Assembly (NCBI GenBank): GCA_023443285.1
Contig: JAEZVB010000002.1
Span: forward strand, 62,001-126,000
Source of the DNA: Bacillota bacterium
GTDB taxonomy: Bacteria > Bacillota > Negativicutes > Sporomusales > Sporomusaceae
DNA length: 64,000 nt
Reading direction: 5' to 3'
Under the pieces are notes generated by a model. That model worked only from the letters and a program-made list of their open reading frames with translations, had not been told where the DNA came from and ran no database searches. The first letter of the stretch is position 1, and each line of letters opens with the position of its first letter. This document shows positions 23,426-31,739 of the stretch, piece after piece. The position numbers and the translations under genes were made by a program.

Positions 23426-24589
23426 TTAGTTCACCCCCCGAGTCATTGGGCGATTCAATATCTGTTTGGGATCTAAGCTACGTTTGGCTCGCTCCTCAAG
23501 TTCTGCCAAAACACCGCTTTGGCATTTGCCGGTAAGACGGTCATATTTACCGGAGGAGATGCCGCCAACTTGTTTAACAGCCGTAAGAGCGGCTTCCATA
23601 AACGCATCGTCTGGCTGCGACGCCGCAAACGCGATATTTAGCTTGCCTTCTGATATCTGACCAAATAAACCGGCCTTAACACCACGGTCTTTGGTTATTT
23701 GATAAAATGCCCGGATGAATTCTCCCTGACTGGTAAACGCCATTTTATATTCATCAGTTACGATATACTTATCAGCAGACTGATATAGAGTAGTCCACTT
23801 AGCTGGCATTTGTCCGCTGCCCTCGTAGGACTCTCGGATGGCGCCGCCATGTTTCTTACTCAGTGCTGCCGCATTTTGATATTGTTCGGCTACTTCTTCC
23901 TGTAAACCATCAAATTCCAGCATAAGCAGTTCATCTTGCAGATCATTTTGGAAAATATCCTGAACCTGGCGGTCAACCCACTGCAAATACGCAGGAACTA
24001 CCCGGCTTTCCTTCAAATCCTTAACAAAAGCTAATAATTCTTCCACACCGTCAAACGTGATTGCCATACCTTTACGCGTCTCAGGCAGCGGCAGTAGTTT
24101 CAACAGAAATTTGACGGTAATGCCATAATCGGTATAGGGTGCATTAAAAAAGCGAGTGAAGTCATAACCGGTAACATTTTTGACTGTCTTTCCACCGGTC
24201 TTTAATAACTCACCGGTTGGCAGCACAAGCTCCGAGCCCATCAAGAAATGCTTGGCGCTCCCATATTTTAAGCTGGACAAATTTGCACAGCCTTCATAAA
24301 AAAATTGTCCTATCGTTTTTTCATGGTAAAACGGGGTATCTGCAGGCAGAAAACGCAAGCCCTGCTGTGCTAAGCTAGCGGCCAACGTCCCGAGCTTAAC
24401 ACCTGGTCTGACAGTTGCAACAAGATTAGCCGCATCTATTTCCAAAATCTCATCTAATTTTCCAAGGTTGACAGTTATTCCGGTTGTCAGACCTTGCCGA
24501 TACACATATACAGGACTTTCCGTATCAGATGCTGTCCGTAACAAGTGCTGCAATTCCTCAACAGACTGAGGATACACTGGTTGGTTCAC
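23426..24589 (-). CDS. GlcE-like FAD-binding subunit
   Basis: A 387-residue protein with a single FAD_binding_4 domain in its N-terminal half (YRQGLTTGITVNLGKLDEILEID, VRPGVKLGTLAASLAQQGLRFLPADTP, TGGKTVKNVTGYDF), resembling GlcE of the glycolate oxidase complex. The C-terminal half is shorter and more diverged than in GlcD. The start is GTG 24589 behind AAAGGAGGT; the nearby ATG is followed at once by TGA. It is the first gene of the seven-gene operon. About 300 bases of non-coding sequence precede it and should hold the promoter. Confidence 0.87.
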   Translation of the reverse strand: MNQPVYPQSVEELQHLLRTASDTESPVYVYRQGLTTGITVNLGKLDEILEIDAANLVATVRPGVKLGTLAASLAQQGLRFLPADTPFYHEKTIGQFFYEGCANLSSLKYGSAKHFLMGSELVLPTGELLKTGGKTVKNVTGYDFTRFFNAPYTDYGITVKFLLKLLPLPETRKGMAITFDGVEELLAFVKDLKESRVVPAYLQWVDRQVQDIFQNDLQDELLMLEFDGLQEEVAEQYQNAAALSKKHGGAIRESYEGSGQMPAKWTTLYQSADKYIVTDEYKMAFTSQGEFIRAFYQITKDRGVKAGLFGQISEGKLNIAFAASQPDDAFMEAALTAVKQVGGISSGKYDRLTGKCQSGVLAELEERAKRSLDPKQILNRPMTRGVN

Positions 24590-24889
24590 ATAAATACCTC
24601 CTTTACTACCTTTCTAATACTAGCCTAGCTGCTTATTACTAAACACGAAACCTATTTACGACGAAACGCGGGAATTTGGTGACAAACCCCTAGAAATTGT
24701 CCACAAAAGATTTGCACCCCGGCAAGCTCGTTCTCACAAGGCAGCCGTACCTTTCGGTACGGCTGCCTTGTGTTTAAGATTTTAGTTGGTAGCCACATCA
24801 AGTGCTAATTACATCCACCTGCTGCTGCAAAATTATGCATTATAAAGTGTGGCAATTTATCCGATGACTAACCCGCTCTAAGACTCCAT
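24590..24889. other. 300-bp intergenic region upstream of the hydroxyacid/Kor operon
   Basis: No gene is visible. It holds the serA-side hairpin at 24735-24772 and must contain the promoter of the glcE-like to korC operon. I could not pick out a convincing -35/-10 pair or operator. Confidence 0.5.
24735..24772. terminator. Long hairpin downstream of serA (terminator without clear T-tract)
   Basis: CACAAGGCAGCCGTACC and its exact complement form a 17-pair stem with a four-base loop, the strongest stem in the window. The minus-strand continuation is GAGAACGAG, not T-rich, so it is an atypical terminator or a processing hairpin. Confidence 0.5.
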
Positions 24890-26470
24890 TTATATTTTTA
24901 CAAGGTTGACCCGCAAAATCCCATCCACGCCGCTAAGGAAATCTAAGGTATCTTGAGTGACCTCGGAATCAACAGCTAATATCATCATCGCCTTCTGCAC
25001 AGCGGCGTTCCGGCCAAGCTGCATTGTGGCAATATTAACCTTAGCAACCCCCAGCAGTGTTCCCAATTGTCCCACTACCCCTGGTTTATCCAAGTTTTCG
25101 GCAACCAGCATGTAAGGAGTGGGGTTAACATCAAATTCGAAACCATTGATATCGACAATTCTTAGTTCCCCAAGACCAAAGGTGGTGCCGCTAATGGTAA
25201 ACACTTTGCCTTTGGATATAACCTTGAGCGTAAGCAACGTCAGGTAATTGCCAACAGTAGTTTCTTTGCTTTCGGTAACAGTAACGCCACGGCTTTTGGC
25301 AATAACATTAGCATTTACATAATTTATTTTCTCTTTTAGAACTGGTTCAAACAGACCTTTCAAAATAGCCAGTGAGATAACCGAAGTTTCTAATGCCGCT
25401 ACCTCGCCTCGATATATAATCTCAACTTTTTCAATAGCTTCCTTCTCTAATTGGTAATACATCTTACCCATGGTTTCGCCTAATTTTAAATAGGATTTGA
25501 TAATATCAAATTCCTGCATCGGCAGAGTAGGCAGATTAACCGCGTTAGGTACGATTTCGCCGCGCAGCGAGGAAATTACTTCTTGCGCCACCGTTATACC
25601 GACATTATCCTGCGCCTCAACCGTATCAGCGCCGGCATGTGGCGTTATGATAACATTGTCACAATCGAGCAGCGGTGTAGTGGCATGGGGTTCTCCTTCC
25701 GGCACATCAATACCAACCCGCTTAACGATTTTTTCCTTCATGGCTTCGATTAGAGCGGTCTCATTTATAATGCCTGCCCGGGCACAATTGATAACAGTCA
25801 GGCCTTTTTTAGCGGCTTTAAATTGCTCTTTGCCAATCATGCCGTAAGTCTCTTTGGTTTTGGGAGTATGCACTGTGAGAATATCGCATTGAGCCAGCAA
25901 ATCTTCCAAGACTTCTTTCTTCTCTACGCCAAGCTTTTTGAAGTGGGCATCGCTAATATACGGATCATAGGCGATAATCTCCATCCCAAACGATTTTAAG
26001 CGGGTGGCTACCAAAGAGCCGATACGTCCCAAGCCGACAATGCCAACGGTTTTACCCTGAAGTTCCATGCCTTTAAGGCCGGCGCGATCCCAAACCCGTT
26101 CTTGCAGTCTGTTGTGCAGTTGCGGGATATTACGGCAAGTTGCAAACAAGAGGCCAATGGTAAGTTCGGCCGCCGATACAACATTGGACTCGGGAGTATT
26201 AACAACGATAATCCCGCGCTTGGTGGCACCCTCCATCTCAATATTATCTACCCCATTGCCGGCACGTCCTACTACCTTTAACTTAGTGGCCTTTTGGTAC
26301 AGTTCCTCATTCACTTTGGTATTACTTCTAACAATCAGGCCATCATATTCGCCAATAACCTTCAGCAATTCTTCCCGCGAAAGGCTTGTCTTTACGTCAA
26401 CGGTAACGCCTTCTTTTGTAAGTCTTTCAATACCTTTTTGTGCAATTTGTTCAGAAACTAATACTTTCAT
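24890..26470 (-). CDS. serA: D-3-phosphoglycerate dehydrogenase
   Basis: A 526-residue enzyme catalysing the first step of serine synthesis (3-phosphoglycerate to 3-phosphohydroxypyruvate). The NAD-binding motif is GLGRIG (146-151). The catalytic triad is visible as Arg231 (NCARAGIINE), Glu260 (EGEPHA) and His278 (TPHAGADT). The C-terminal part contains the ASB domain (~320-450) and an ACT domain (450-526, MLVAENLDKPGVVGQLGTLL), as in the long SerA form of Bacillus and Clostridia. The ATG at 26470 follows GGAGGTAAG; an upstream reading of nine residues lacks a site. A T-box leader and a consensus promoter precede it. Confidence 0.96.
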   Translation of the reverse strand: MKVLVSEQIAQKGIERLTKEGVTVDVKTSLSREELLKVIGEYDGLIVRSNTKVNEELYQKATKLKVVGRAGNGVDNIEMEGATKRGIIVVNTPESNVVSAAELTIGLLFATCRNIPQLHNRLQERVWDRAGLKGMELQGKTVGIVGLGRIGSLVATRLKSFGMEIIAYDPYISDAHFKKLGVEKKEVLEDLLAQCDILTVHTPKTKETYGMIGKEQFKAAKKGLTVINCARAGIINETALIEAMKEKIVKRVGIDVPEGEPHATTPLLDCDNVIITPHAGADTVEAQDNVGITVAQEVISSLRGEIVPNAVNLPTLPMQEFDIIKSYLKLGETMGKMYYQLEKEAIEKVEIIYRGEVAALETSVISLAILKGLFEPVLKEKINYVNANVIAKSRGVTVTESKETTVGNYLTLLTLKVISKGKVFTISGTTFGLGELRIVDINGFEFDVNPTPYMLVAENLDKPGVVGQLGTLLGVAKVNIATMQLGRNAAVQKAMMILAVDSEVTQDTLDFLSGVDGILRVNLVKI

Positions 26471-26522
26471 GATCTTACCTCCATTTTTTGTATCCATTCT
26501 TTAGTTTTCTCTCAAAAGTAAT

Positions 26523-26557
26523 AAAGAACTCACCCCATATCCTTGGGGCGAGTTCTT
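26523..26557 (-). terminator. Second T-box terminator hairpin
   Basis: AGAACTCGCCCC pairs with GGGGTGAGTTCT on the minus strand and runs into TTATTACTTTT. It competes with the antiterminator formed by the second T-box copy. Confidence 0.8.
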
Positions 26558-26620
26558 ACCCGCGTTGCCACCCAGCTTAGACCAAAATCAACATAAGCGT
26601 GGCATAAAAAGAAAAATAAA

Positions 26621-26650
26621 AAGTTCTCCATCCCTGTAGGGACGAGAACT
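26621..26650 (-). terminator. First T-box terminator hairpin
   Basis: GTTCTCGTCCCT pairs with AGGGATGGAGAAC on the minus strand and is followed by TTTTTATTTTT. It lies directly after the first T-box copy. Confidence 0.85.
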
Positions 26651-26843
26651 ATTCCCGCGTTGCCACCCATGTTGCCTTTCGGCCAACTTTAGCCGCTATA
26701 GTGGGCGGATCCCATCCTGATTCATCACCAGTCACTCCCAGGCGGAACCTTCTTGTTTAGCGAACGACTCGCACCAACCGTCGTCTCTCTGGACACCTTG
26801 CATTTGGCTTCCTGTTCATCATGTTAAATATTTTGTTGAAATG

Positions 26844-26872
26844 ATTATATCGTGTATACAACTGTAAGTCAA
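26844..26872 (-). promoter_or_regulatory. Consensus sigma-A promoter of the serA leader
   Basis: On the minus strand TTGACT is followed by exactly 17 bases and then TATAAT, a near-perfect housekeeping promoter a short distance upstream of the T-box stem I. Confidence 0.85.
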
Positions 26873-26932
26873 GTGTATTTTTCAGGAGGTCATTGTTCCA
26901 TTAGAAGTTTTTTGTCTCATACAATAAGCTCC

Positions 26933-27613
26933 TCATTCCTGATACCTTTTCAGGCTTTTCTCATCCTGAATAATAATGTGATGCTCGGCAAAATCAATAA
27001 CTTTATCCTTTTTCATGGCACTTAACACCCGGCTCACCGTCTCGCGGGTTGTCCCCACCAAATTGGCTAAATCCTGGCGCGTCATATCAACCGCAATCTG
27101 AACACCACCGGCAACCGGCTGGCCATACTGCCGTGCTAAGCGCATAAGGACTTGAGCCGTCCGCGAAAAAGTATCCGATAGAGCCAGCGTTCTTATCTTC
27201 ATTTGCGCATGTATTAATTTTTTGCTCATAACCCGGATAATATGCAAGGCAATACGAGTATTTTCTGCCACAACGTTTTCCAGGTCACTGTTTTTTATAA
27301 TACCGATCACTGAGTCTTCAATGGCAACAGCAGTAGCCGGATAGGCTCCCCGGTTAAAAAGTAATACTTCAGCGAAAACCTCGCCAGATCCCAAAATATT
27401 GATAATATGTTCTCGTCCGTCCTGCGCCATCTGGACAATTTTAACCTTACCGTTTTTTATATAGTGAAAGCCTTCGCCTGGCTCACCTTCCATAAAAATA
27501 ATCATATTCTTCTTGTAGCGTCGTTCAATGGTCACCTTATTAATAGCAGCCAAATCAGCGGGAGGCAATTCTTCAAAAATCGGTATATTTTTCAAATACT
27601 CCAATTGCTGCAT
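26933..27613 (-). CDS. Crp/Fnr-family regulator without cysteines
   Basis: A 226-residue regulator: cNMP-like sensor domain (residues ~10-125), dimer helix, and C-terminal winged helix (~150-220). The recognition helix reads TTRETVSRVL, with Arg190, Glu191 and Arg195 at the positions of CRP Arg180, Glu181 and Arg185. It should thus prefer TGTGA half-sites, and matching palindromes occur in this window. The whole protein has no cysteine, so it cannot hold an FNR-type Fe-S cluster. The start ATG 27613 follows GAGGAGAG. Its ligand is unknown. It is downstream of a ferredoxin gene, separated by a terminator. Confidence 0.92.
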   Translation of the reverse strand: MQQLEYLKNIPIFEELPPADLAAINKVTIERRYKKNMIIFMEGEPGEGFHYIKNGKVKIVQMAQDGREHIINILGSGEVFAEVLLFNRGAYPATAVAIEDSVIGIIKNSDLENVVAENTRIALHIIRVMSKKLIHAQMKIRTLALSDTFSRTAQVLMRLARQYGQPVAGGVQIAVDMTRQDLANLVGTTRETVSRVLSAMKKDKVIDFAEHHIIIQDEKSLKRYQE

Positions 27614-27677
27614 GTCACGCTCTCCTCTCACCCCAACATAGCCGATCCCATTTATATCCTCTACTGTTATTATAGCT

Positions 27678-27706
27678 GAAAAAGTCCAGCTCGCAAGCCG
27701 GACTTT
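27678..27706 (-). terminator. Rho-independent terminator
   Basis: AAAAGTCCGGC and GCTGGACTTTTT pair around a short loop on the minus strand, followed by T's, between the ferredoxin gene and the Crp-like gene. Confidence 0.8.
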
Positions 27707-27725
27707 TGTCACCACTAGGAAAATA

Positions 27726-27899
27726 CTACTCACCTGGGCTGATTGCTCCTACCGGACAAACGGCTGCGCAAGCGCTACAGTCAATGCACAGACCTGGATC
27801 AATTTCATATTGGCTATCGCCTTCTGAAATTGCCTCGACCGGGCAAACCGGCGCGCATGCACCGCATTTGACGCATTCAGAGTTAATTTTATATGCCAT
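27726..27899 (-). CDS. 2x[4Fe-4S] ferredoxin
   Basis: A 57-residue clostridial-type ferredoxin. It opens MAYKINSECVKCGACAPVCP, and the second cluster motif is CIDCSACAAVCPVGAI, giving eight cysteines in the standard 2x[4Fe-4S] spacing. It ends in a TAG at 27726. The ATG follows AAGGGAGGA. It is a mobile electron carrier for ferredoxin-dependent enzymes such as Kor and Nfn in this genome. A Crp-type palindrome is centred 88 bases upstream of the start. Monocistronic, given the terminator after it. Confidence 0.95.
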   Translation of the reverse strand: MAYKINSECVKCGACAPVCPVEAISEGDSQYEIDPGLCIDCSACAAVCPVGAISPGE

Positions 27900-27978
27900 A
27901 GTTTATCCTCCCTTCTTTAGTTACTGGCCGTCTTGCGACGTCCCTAACTTAACTATACTCGCAACATGCATCTGAGTC

Positions 27979-27994
27979 TGTGATTAATATCATG
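27979..27994. promoter_or_regulatory. Crp-type palindrome upstream of the ferredoxin gene
   Basis: TGTGAT-TAAT-ATCATG matches TGTGAT-N4-ATCACA except in the last two bases. It is centred about 88 bases upstream of the ferredoxin start, and is also upstream of the divergent glycosidase gene. Confidence 0.5.
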
Positions 27995-28104
27995 TATGTA
28001 GTATCTGCAAATCGACCAGCTTTTAAGAACATACTCACAAGGAAAATGTTGCTTTTTATGATATAATTAAATATATTTTTAACCAAATTAAAGGAGAAAT
28101 GCTC

Positions 28105-29658
28105 ATGCCCAACCTGCTTTACCTTATTACCGCTATATTCTTAGCCGTAATTCTGACAAGTCCGGTTAACGCCGCCTCGGTTATCAACGGACAGTATGCC
28201 AATTATGCACCAGGGCCTAATGCCGATGTCAAAGTCACCTCACCTGCTGGCGATTACTATGAGCACTTAACTGATTACGCCAACGGGTATTCCCTGCTTG
28301 TCCCACGCGGGCTTATTATCGACGCCTCATTATCACCGGTAGTTACGGTTTTGACAAACGATACTCTTCGCATAGAAATTTTCTACGATAATTTCACCAA
28401 CACCGAGGCTTCAACCGCCGACTATATGGCGTACAGCAATAAGTTTATAAACAACACCCGTGAACATACCTTGCTCGCCAATGAAACCTACCGCGAAAAC
28501 GGTTTCAAGATTCACTTGCTAAACTGGACACGCCGCAAGCTTGCCCACGTACCCAACGACAAAAACTATTATGCCAGCATTGAGCTAGCTAAAAACGAGA
28601 GTGAAGTCTACACTGTTATGATTAAGTCTACCCAGCCTATTGAAAACGCTGGGGAAATCGCCGCCAGCTTTACTTTGGTCGAGCGGCAGGGCACACCAGA
28701 GTTTAACCGTCCTGAAGCTAAGTCAACTACCCCCTTTAATGCTGAAACCCGCGCGCTTTATGATCATTTTTTTAGTACAGCAAGCCCGCTGCGCTGGGGT
28801 ATTTTCGAACCGGTCGCACCCCAGAAATTTGAAAACCTGGATGCTTTGGAAGCCAAACTTAACTATACGTTTCCCATATTAGTTCGCTACCAGTCGTTTA
28901 ACGAAAGACTGCCGATCATGGCGCTTAATGCGGCTTACGAGCGGGGAAGAACCGTGGAACTGACACTCCAAACCGGTTATGATTTCACCGATAATTCTAG
29001 CACCATCTATGACATCCTGGATGGAAAATACGATGAATATTTCGAAATGTATGCTAAACAAATAAAATACTTTGGCCATCCCATTCTCTTTCGACTAAAC
29101 AACGAAATGAACGGTGACTGGTGTTGGTACTCGGCCCATTATTACAGCAAAGATGCCGAACTGTATAAAGCCATGTGGCGCCATATTCGCGGCATATTTG
29201 ATGCTAACGGCGTTGACAATCTCATTTGGGTATGGAACCCTCACGATTTGTCTTTCCCTGCTTTTAAGTGGAACCATTATTTAATGTATTATCCTGGTGA
29301 CGAATATGTCGATGTTGTTGGTCTGACAGGCTATAACACCGGCACCTATTTTCCCGGCGAGAGGTGGCGGGAATTCTCCAGTATTTATCCGCAAGTTTAT
29401 AGCGAGTATGCGCAGCATTTTTCGAAACCGTTTATGATTACTGAATTCGGTTCTAATTCCTTCGGTGGCAATAAGCCAGCGTGGATGAATCGCATGTTTG
29501 ATCAAATCGGTCAATTTAACAAAATAAAAGTTGCCATTTGGTGGAACGGGATTGACCGCGACTCCCAAGGTAATCCTGGCCGCATTTACTTGCTGGATGA
29601 AACCGCGGAAACCACCGAAGCGTTTCGGCAGGGACTAACCAAGTTTAGCCGCCAATAA
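28105..29658 (+). CDS. Secreted GH26-like glycoside hydrolase (beta-mannanase fold)
   Basis: A 517-residue exported protein. The ATG at 28105 lies eight bases from AAGGAG; the ATG two codons earlier is too close. Signal peptide residues 1-24 end in VNAAS. Residues ~25-200 form an all-beta domain of unknown type. The C-terminal part (~225-515) resembles GH26: acid/base candidate Glu334 in FRLNNEMNGDWCW and nucleophile candidate Glu447 in MITEFGSN, with WVWNPHD and VDVVGLTGYN between them. GH26 enzymes cut beta-mannans and related glucans. The enzyme could degrade environmental polysaccharide or trim the cell's own exopolysaccharide. It is a single-gene unit. Confidence 0.8.
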   Translation: MPNLLYLITAIFLAVILTSPVNAASVINGQYANYAPGPNADVKVTSPAGDYYEHLTDYANGYSLLVPRGLIIDASLSPVVTVLTNDTLRIEIFYDNFTNTEASTADYMAYSNKFINNTREHTLLANETYRENGFKIHLLNWTRRKLAHVPNDKNYYASIELAKNESEVYTVMIKSTQPIENAGEIAASFTLVERQGTPEFNRPEAKSTTPFNAETRALYDHFFSTASPLRWGIFEPVAPQKFENLDALEAKLNYTFPILVRYQSFNERLPIMALNAAYERGRTVELTLQTGYDFTDNSSTIYDILDGKYDEYFEMYAKQIKYFGHPILFRLNNEMNGDWCWYSAHYYSKDAELYKAMWRHIRGIFDANGVDNLIWVWNPHDLSFPAFKWNHYLMYYPGDEYVDVVGLTGYNTGTYFPGERWREFSSIYPQVYSEYAQHFSKPFMITEFGSNSFGGNKPAWMNRMFDQIGQFNKIKVAIWWNGIDRDSQGNPGRIYLLDETAETTEAFRQGLTKFSRQ

Positions 29659-29673
29659 TAATCGAATTATCAT

Positions 29674-29729
29674 ATAAACAAAATTGCCGGTATGTGGCTA
29701 AAAACCACACGCCGGCAATTTTGTTTATA
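29674..29729. terminator. Bidirectional terminator
   Basis: ATAAACAAAATTGCCGG pairs with CCGGCAATTTTGTTTAT, with an inner GTGG/CCAC stem, between the convergent glycosidase and GGDEF genes. Confidence 0.88.
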
Positions 29730-29750
29730 CAGAGTATCACGGAAAACTGC

Positions 29751-31433
29751 TCACGATTTCCGGCGATACCTTTTGATTGACATCATGATAAACTTGCGGG
29801 CTTCCACCCGGTTAACCGCTTTGCGGCTTTCCATATCACGCGTCGCCCGTTCCCAGGCTGCCAACAGGCTTTCTCCCTGTTTGGTCATCGCCGCCCCTGT
29901 TGTTATACTTAACGGCAACTCAGGCTTGCGTATATTATGCAGGTCAACATTGTATTTTATATCTTTTTTGAGATCCTCCAGCGCTTCCGTTGAAACACCG
30001 GTAAGCAGCGCAACAAACTTGTCTCCATCAATACGGGCTGCCATACAGTCCGAACCGATCACCAGTTTAAGAATATCGGCAACCGTTGTAATTATTGTAT
30101 CTCCGGCCATATGGCCGAGGAAATCATTAATTACCTTCATGCCATCAATACTTAGGACAACAAATCCACTATCAGTATTACCATATTGGGCAGCTATATT
30201 TTTCTCAAATACGGACTGGGTATATAAATTGGTTAAACTATCGCCGGTCGACAAATCCGTCGCCTTACACTCTTGAGCCATCACCGGTTGCTGCTGCGGA
30301 GCTGCGAGGTCTTGCGACGATAAAACAGCTACTTCATCCTGATTTAGTTCAGGTGCTGCCATTGGTTGAGACTCACGAAGAATGACAGGTTCTTTTTGGG
30401 CTGCCGCTCTGCTTCCTTTATAGGCGGCAACCGCCATTACTCTGTCAATCACTGCGGCTGGTGTTGTATCAGCCATTTCTGCAGCAACTTTCTCGGTTAA
30501 TTTTCTAGCAGGAATAATCTTCGTTGCGGCAGGCTTGTCGGCCACAGGTGCCTTGCCGACAGCCGACGCAGAATCAGCTGAATTTAATGCAATCATCTCG
30601 GCGATTTTTCTGACGGCGATGGTTTCCGCATTCTCTGCACTCGGTGTGGCTACGGACTCATTTCTCAGTGTGTCTGTTTTTTCGGCAAGAGTCGCTTTAG
30701 CCTCAGAGATTTTTAGCTTTTTCCCAGCAACAGCCTGATTTTCGATTACTGCACCTGTCGGTGTCTCAACAGCTTTTGGACGGCGCAACAAGTAGACTAA
30801 CAAAAGTAATGGTATAATGCCTAGGAAATATACTCCCCCAAGCCATGCCAACCAGCGGCCAACCACCTGTTGTTCACTTATACCGCCAGGCGCCAAATTC
30901 GCAAACATGGCTTCCATGGTTGCCTGACGAATGACACCATAATCAACACCTGTCCTTGTTCCATTAACAGTGGCCGGTACAGCTATTACCGTAACCTCTT
31001 CATCCAGCAACCAGTCAGTTCCCGTCATCCGTCCGGCGAATTCCCGTCCGGCAGCCGCTTCCGCAAAATAGTTTTGCCTGGAGATATCGCCAACACCACT
31101 GCCACTGGTGTCAGAGTAGACTTTTCCATCAAGTTGCGCATACCCCAGCGCTACAAAATCGGCAGTAAGAAAACTGCGCAAATCCACAGGCAGAGCCTCT
31201 GGATCGCTCGTGTCAATTGCGTTTAGTTTGGCAATACCCCGTATGTACGCAGTCTGACCCGCTAACCAATACACTTCGGCTTCAGCCCTAAGTTTCTTGT
31301 TTTGTACCTGGTTGATTTCCTTTACATATTGTTTTTCTACAAAAGCAACTTCTGCAATAAAAATCAGCGGTAGCAGTATAGCTGCAAGTATCAGAAAATT
31401 TACGAGTTTACCCTTTGCACTATTGCTTTGCAT
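29751..31433 (-). CDS. Membrane Cache protein with degenerate GGDEF domain
   Basis: A 560-residue protein. One membrane helix (~11-30) precedes a periplasmic Cache-like sensor (~35-185, with a DISRQNYFAEAAAGREF segment), followed by a second helix (~195-217). A long Ala/Glu-rich linker (~220-395) leads to a GGDEF-type domain (~398-555). The active-site motif reads RIDGDKF (Asp469-Gly470-Asp471-Lys472-Phe473) instead of RxGGDEF, so the essential Glu is a Lys. It is therefore probably not a working cyclase and may bind GTP or act as a receptor. The start follows AGGGGG. A broken small gene lies 20 bases upstream in the same orientation. Confidence 0.85.
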   Translation of the reverse strand: MQSNSAKGKLVNFLILAAILLPLIFIAEVAFVEKQYVKEINQVQNKKLRAEAEVYWLAGQTAYIRGIAKLNAIDTSDPEALPVDLRSFLTADFVALGYAQLDGKVYSDTSGSGVGDISRQNYFAEAAAGREFAGRMTGTDWLLDEEVTVIAVPATVNGTRTGVDYGVIRQATMEAMFANLAPGGISEQQVVGRWLAWLGGVYFLGIIPLLLLVYLLRRPKAVETPTGAVIENQAVAGKKLKISEAKATLAEKTDTLRNESVATPSAENAETIAVRKIAEMIALNSADSASAVGKAPVADKPAATKIIPARKLTEKVAAEMADTTPAAVIDRVMAVAAYKGSRAAAQKEPVILRESQPMAAPELNQDEVAVLSSQDLAAPQQQPVMAQECKATDLSTGDSLTNLYTQSVFEKNIAAQYGNTDSGFVVLSIDGMKVINDFLGHMAGDTIITTVADILKLVIGSDCMAARIDGDKFVALLTGVSTEALEDLKKDIKYNVDLHNIRKPELPLSITTGAAMTKQGESLLAAWERATRDMESRKAVNRVEARKFIMMSIKRYRRKS

Positions 31434-31453
31434 GCGCTTCCCCCTGTCAGCCT

Positions 31454-31660
31454 CTAGTTATCCGAATCCCTGGATACTGTGCTATCGCTATGATTTATTT
31501 CCGCAATACTCTGCTGCGTTCCTTTAAGCCGGTTATTTTCTTCCTCCAGCCTTTCCAGTTTGGCTGTTAGTTCAGGCAATACGCCGGTTGGTTAGTTGTC
31601 TTTCATCCATATAGCGGCCGTTCTTAACCGTTTTGCAATATGCAAGATACTATTTGACAT
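31454..31660 (-). pseudogene. Small coiled-coil protein gene interrupted by one in-frame TAA
   Basis: From an ATG at 31660 behind GAGGAG, the frame reads MSNSILHIAKRLRTAAIWMKDN, meets TAA at 31592-31594, and continues in the same frame with PTGVLPELTAKLERLEEENN...DSDN to a TAG at 31454. The total of 69 codons is kept, and the second half is a clear coiled coil. A single C-to-T change (CAA to TAA) would explain the stop. It may be a real nonsense mutation, a sequencing error, or a short 22-residue product with a remnant. It precedes the degenerate GGDEF gene by 20 bases. Confidence 0.55.
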
Positions 31661-31739
31661 GGCTCCTCAATATCCTTCCCCTATTAACCTCTATTTGATG
31701 TCCGGCATAGAATATATAAGATTATTGGAGGTGGATATA

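Larger units (their letters stand above)
26519..26826 (-). ncRNA. T-box leader of serA with two T-box/terminator platforms
   Basis: On the minus strand, TGGGTGGCAACGCGGG, the conserved T-box that pairs with the tRNA acceptor end, occurs twice: 26654-26669 and 26559-26574. A stem I region with AGAGAGACGAC, GGTTGGTGCGAGTCG and a GTTGGCC-GAAA-GGCAAC stem lies upstream of the first copy only. Each copy is followed by its own terminator hairpin. Given the downstream gene, the tRNA is expected to be tRNA-Ser, but I could not place the specifier codon with confidence (a TCC in GGTTCCGCC is one candidate). Confidence 0.9.

Noticed and set aside
26933..27613. Calling the Crp/Fnr protein an oxygen sensor FNR
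   Set aside because: It has no cysteine at all, so it cannot hold the FNR Fe-S cluster.
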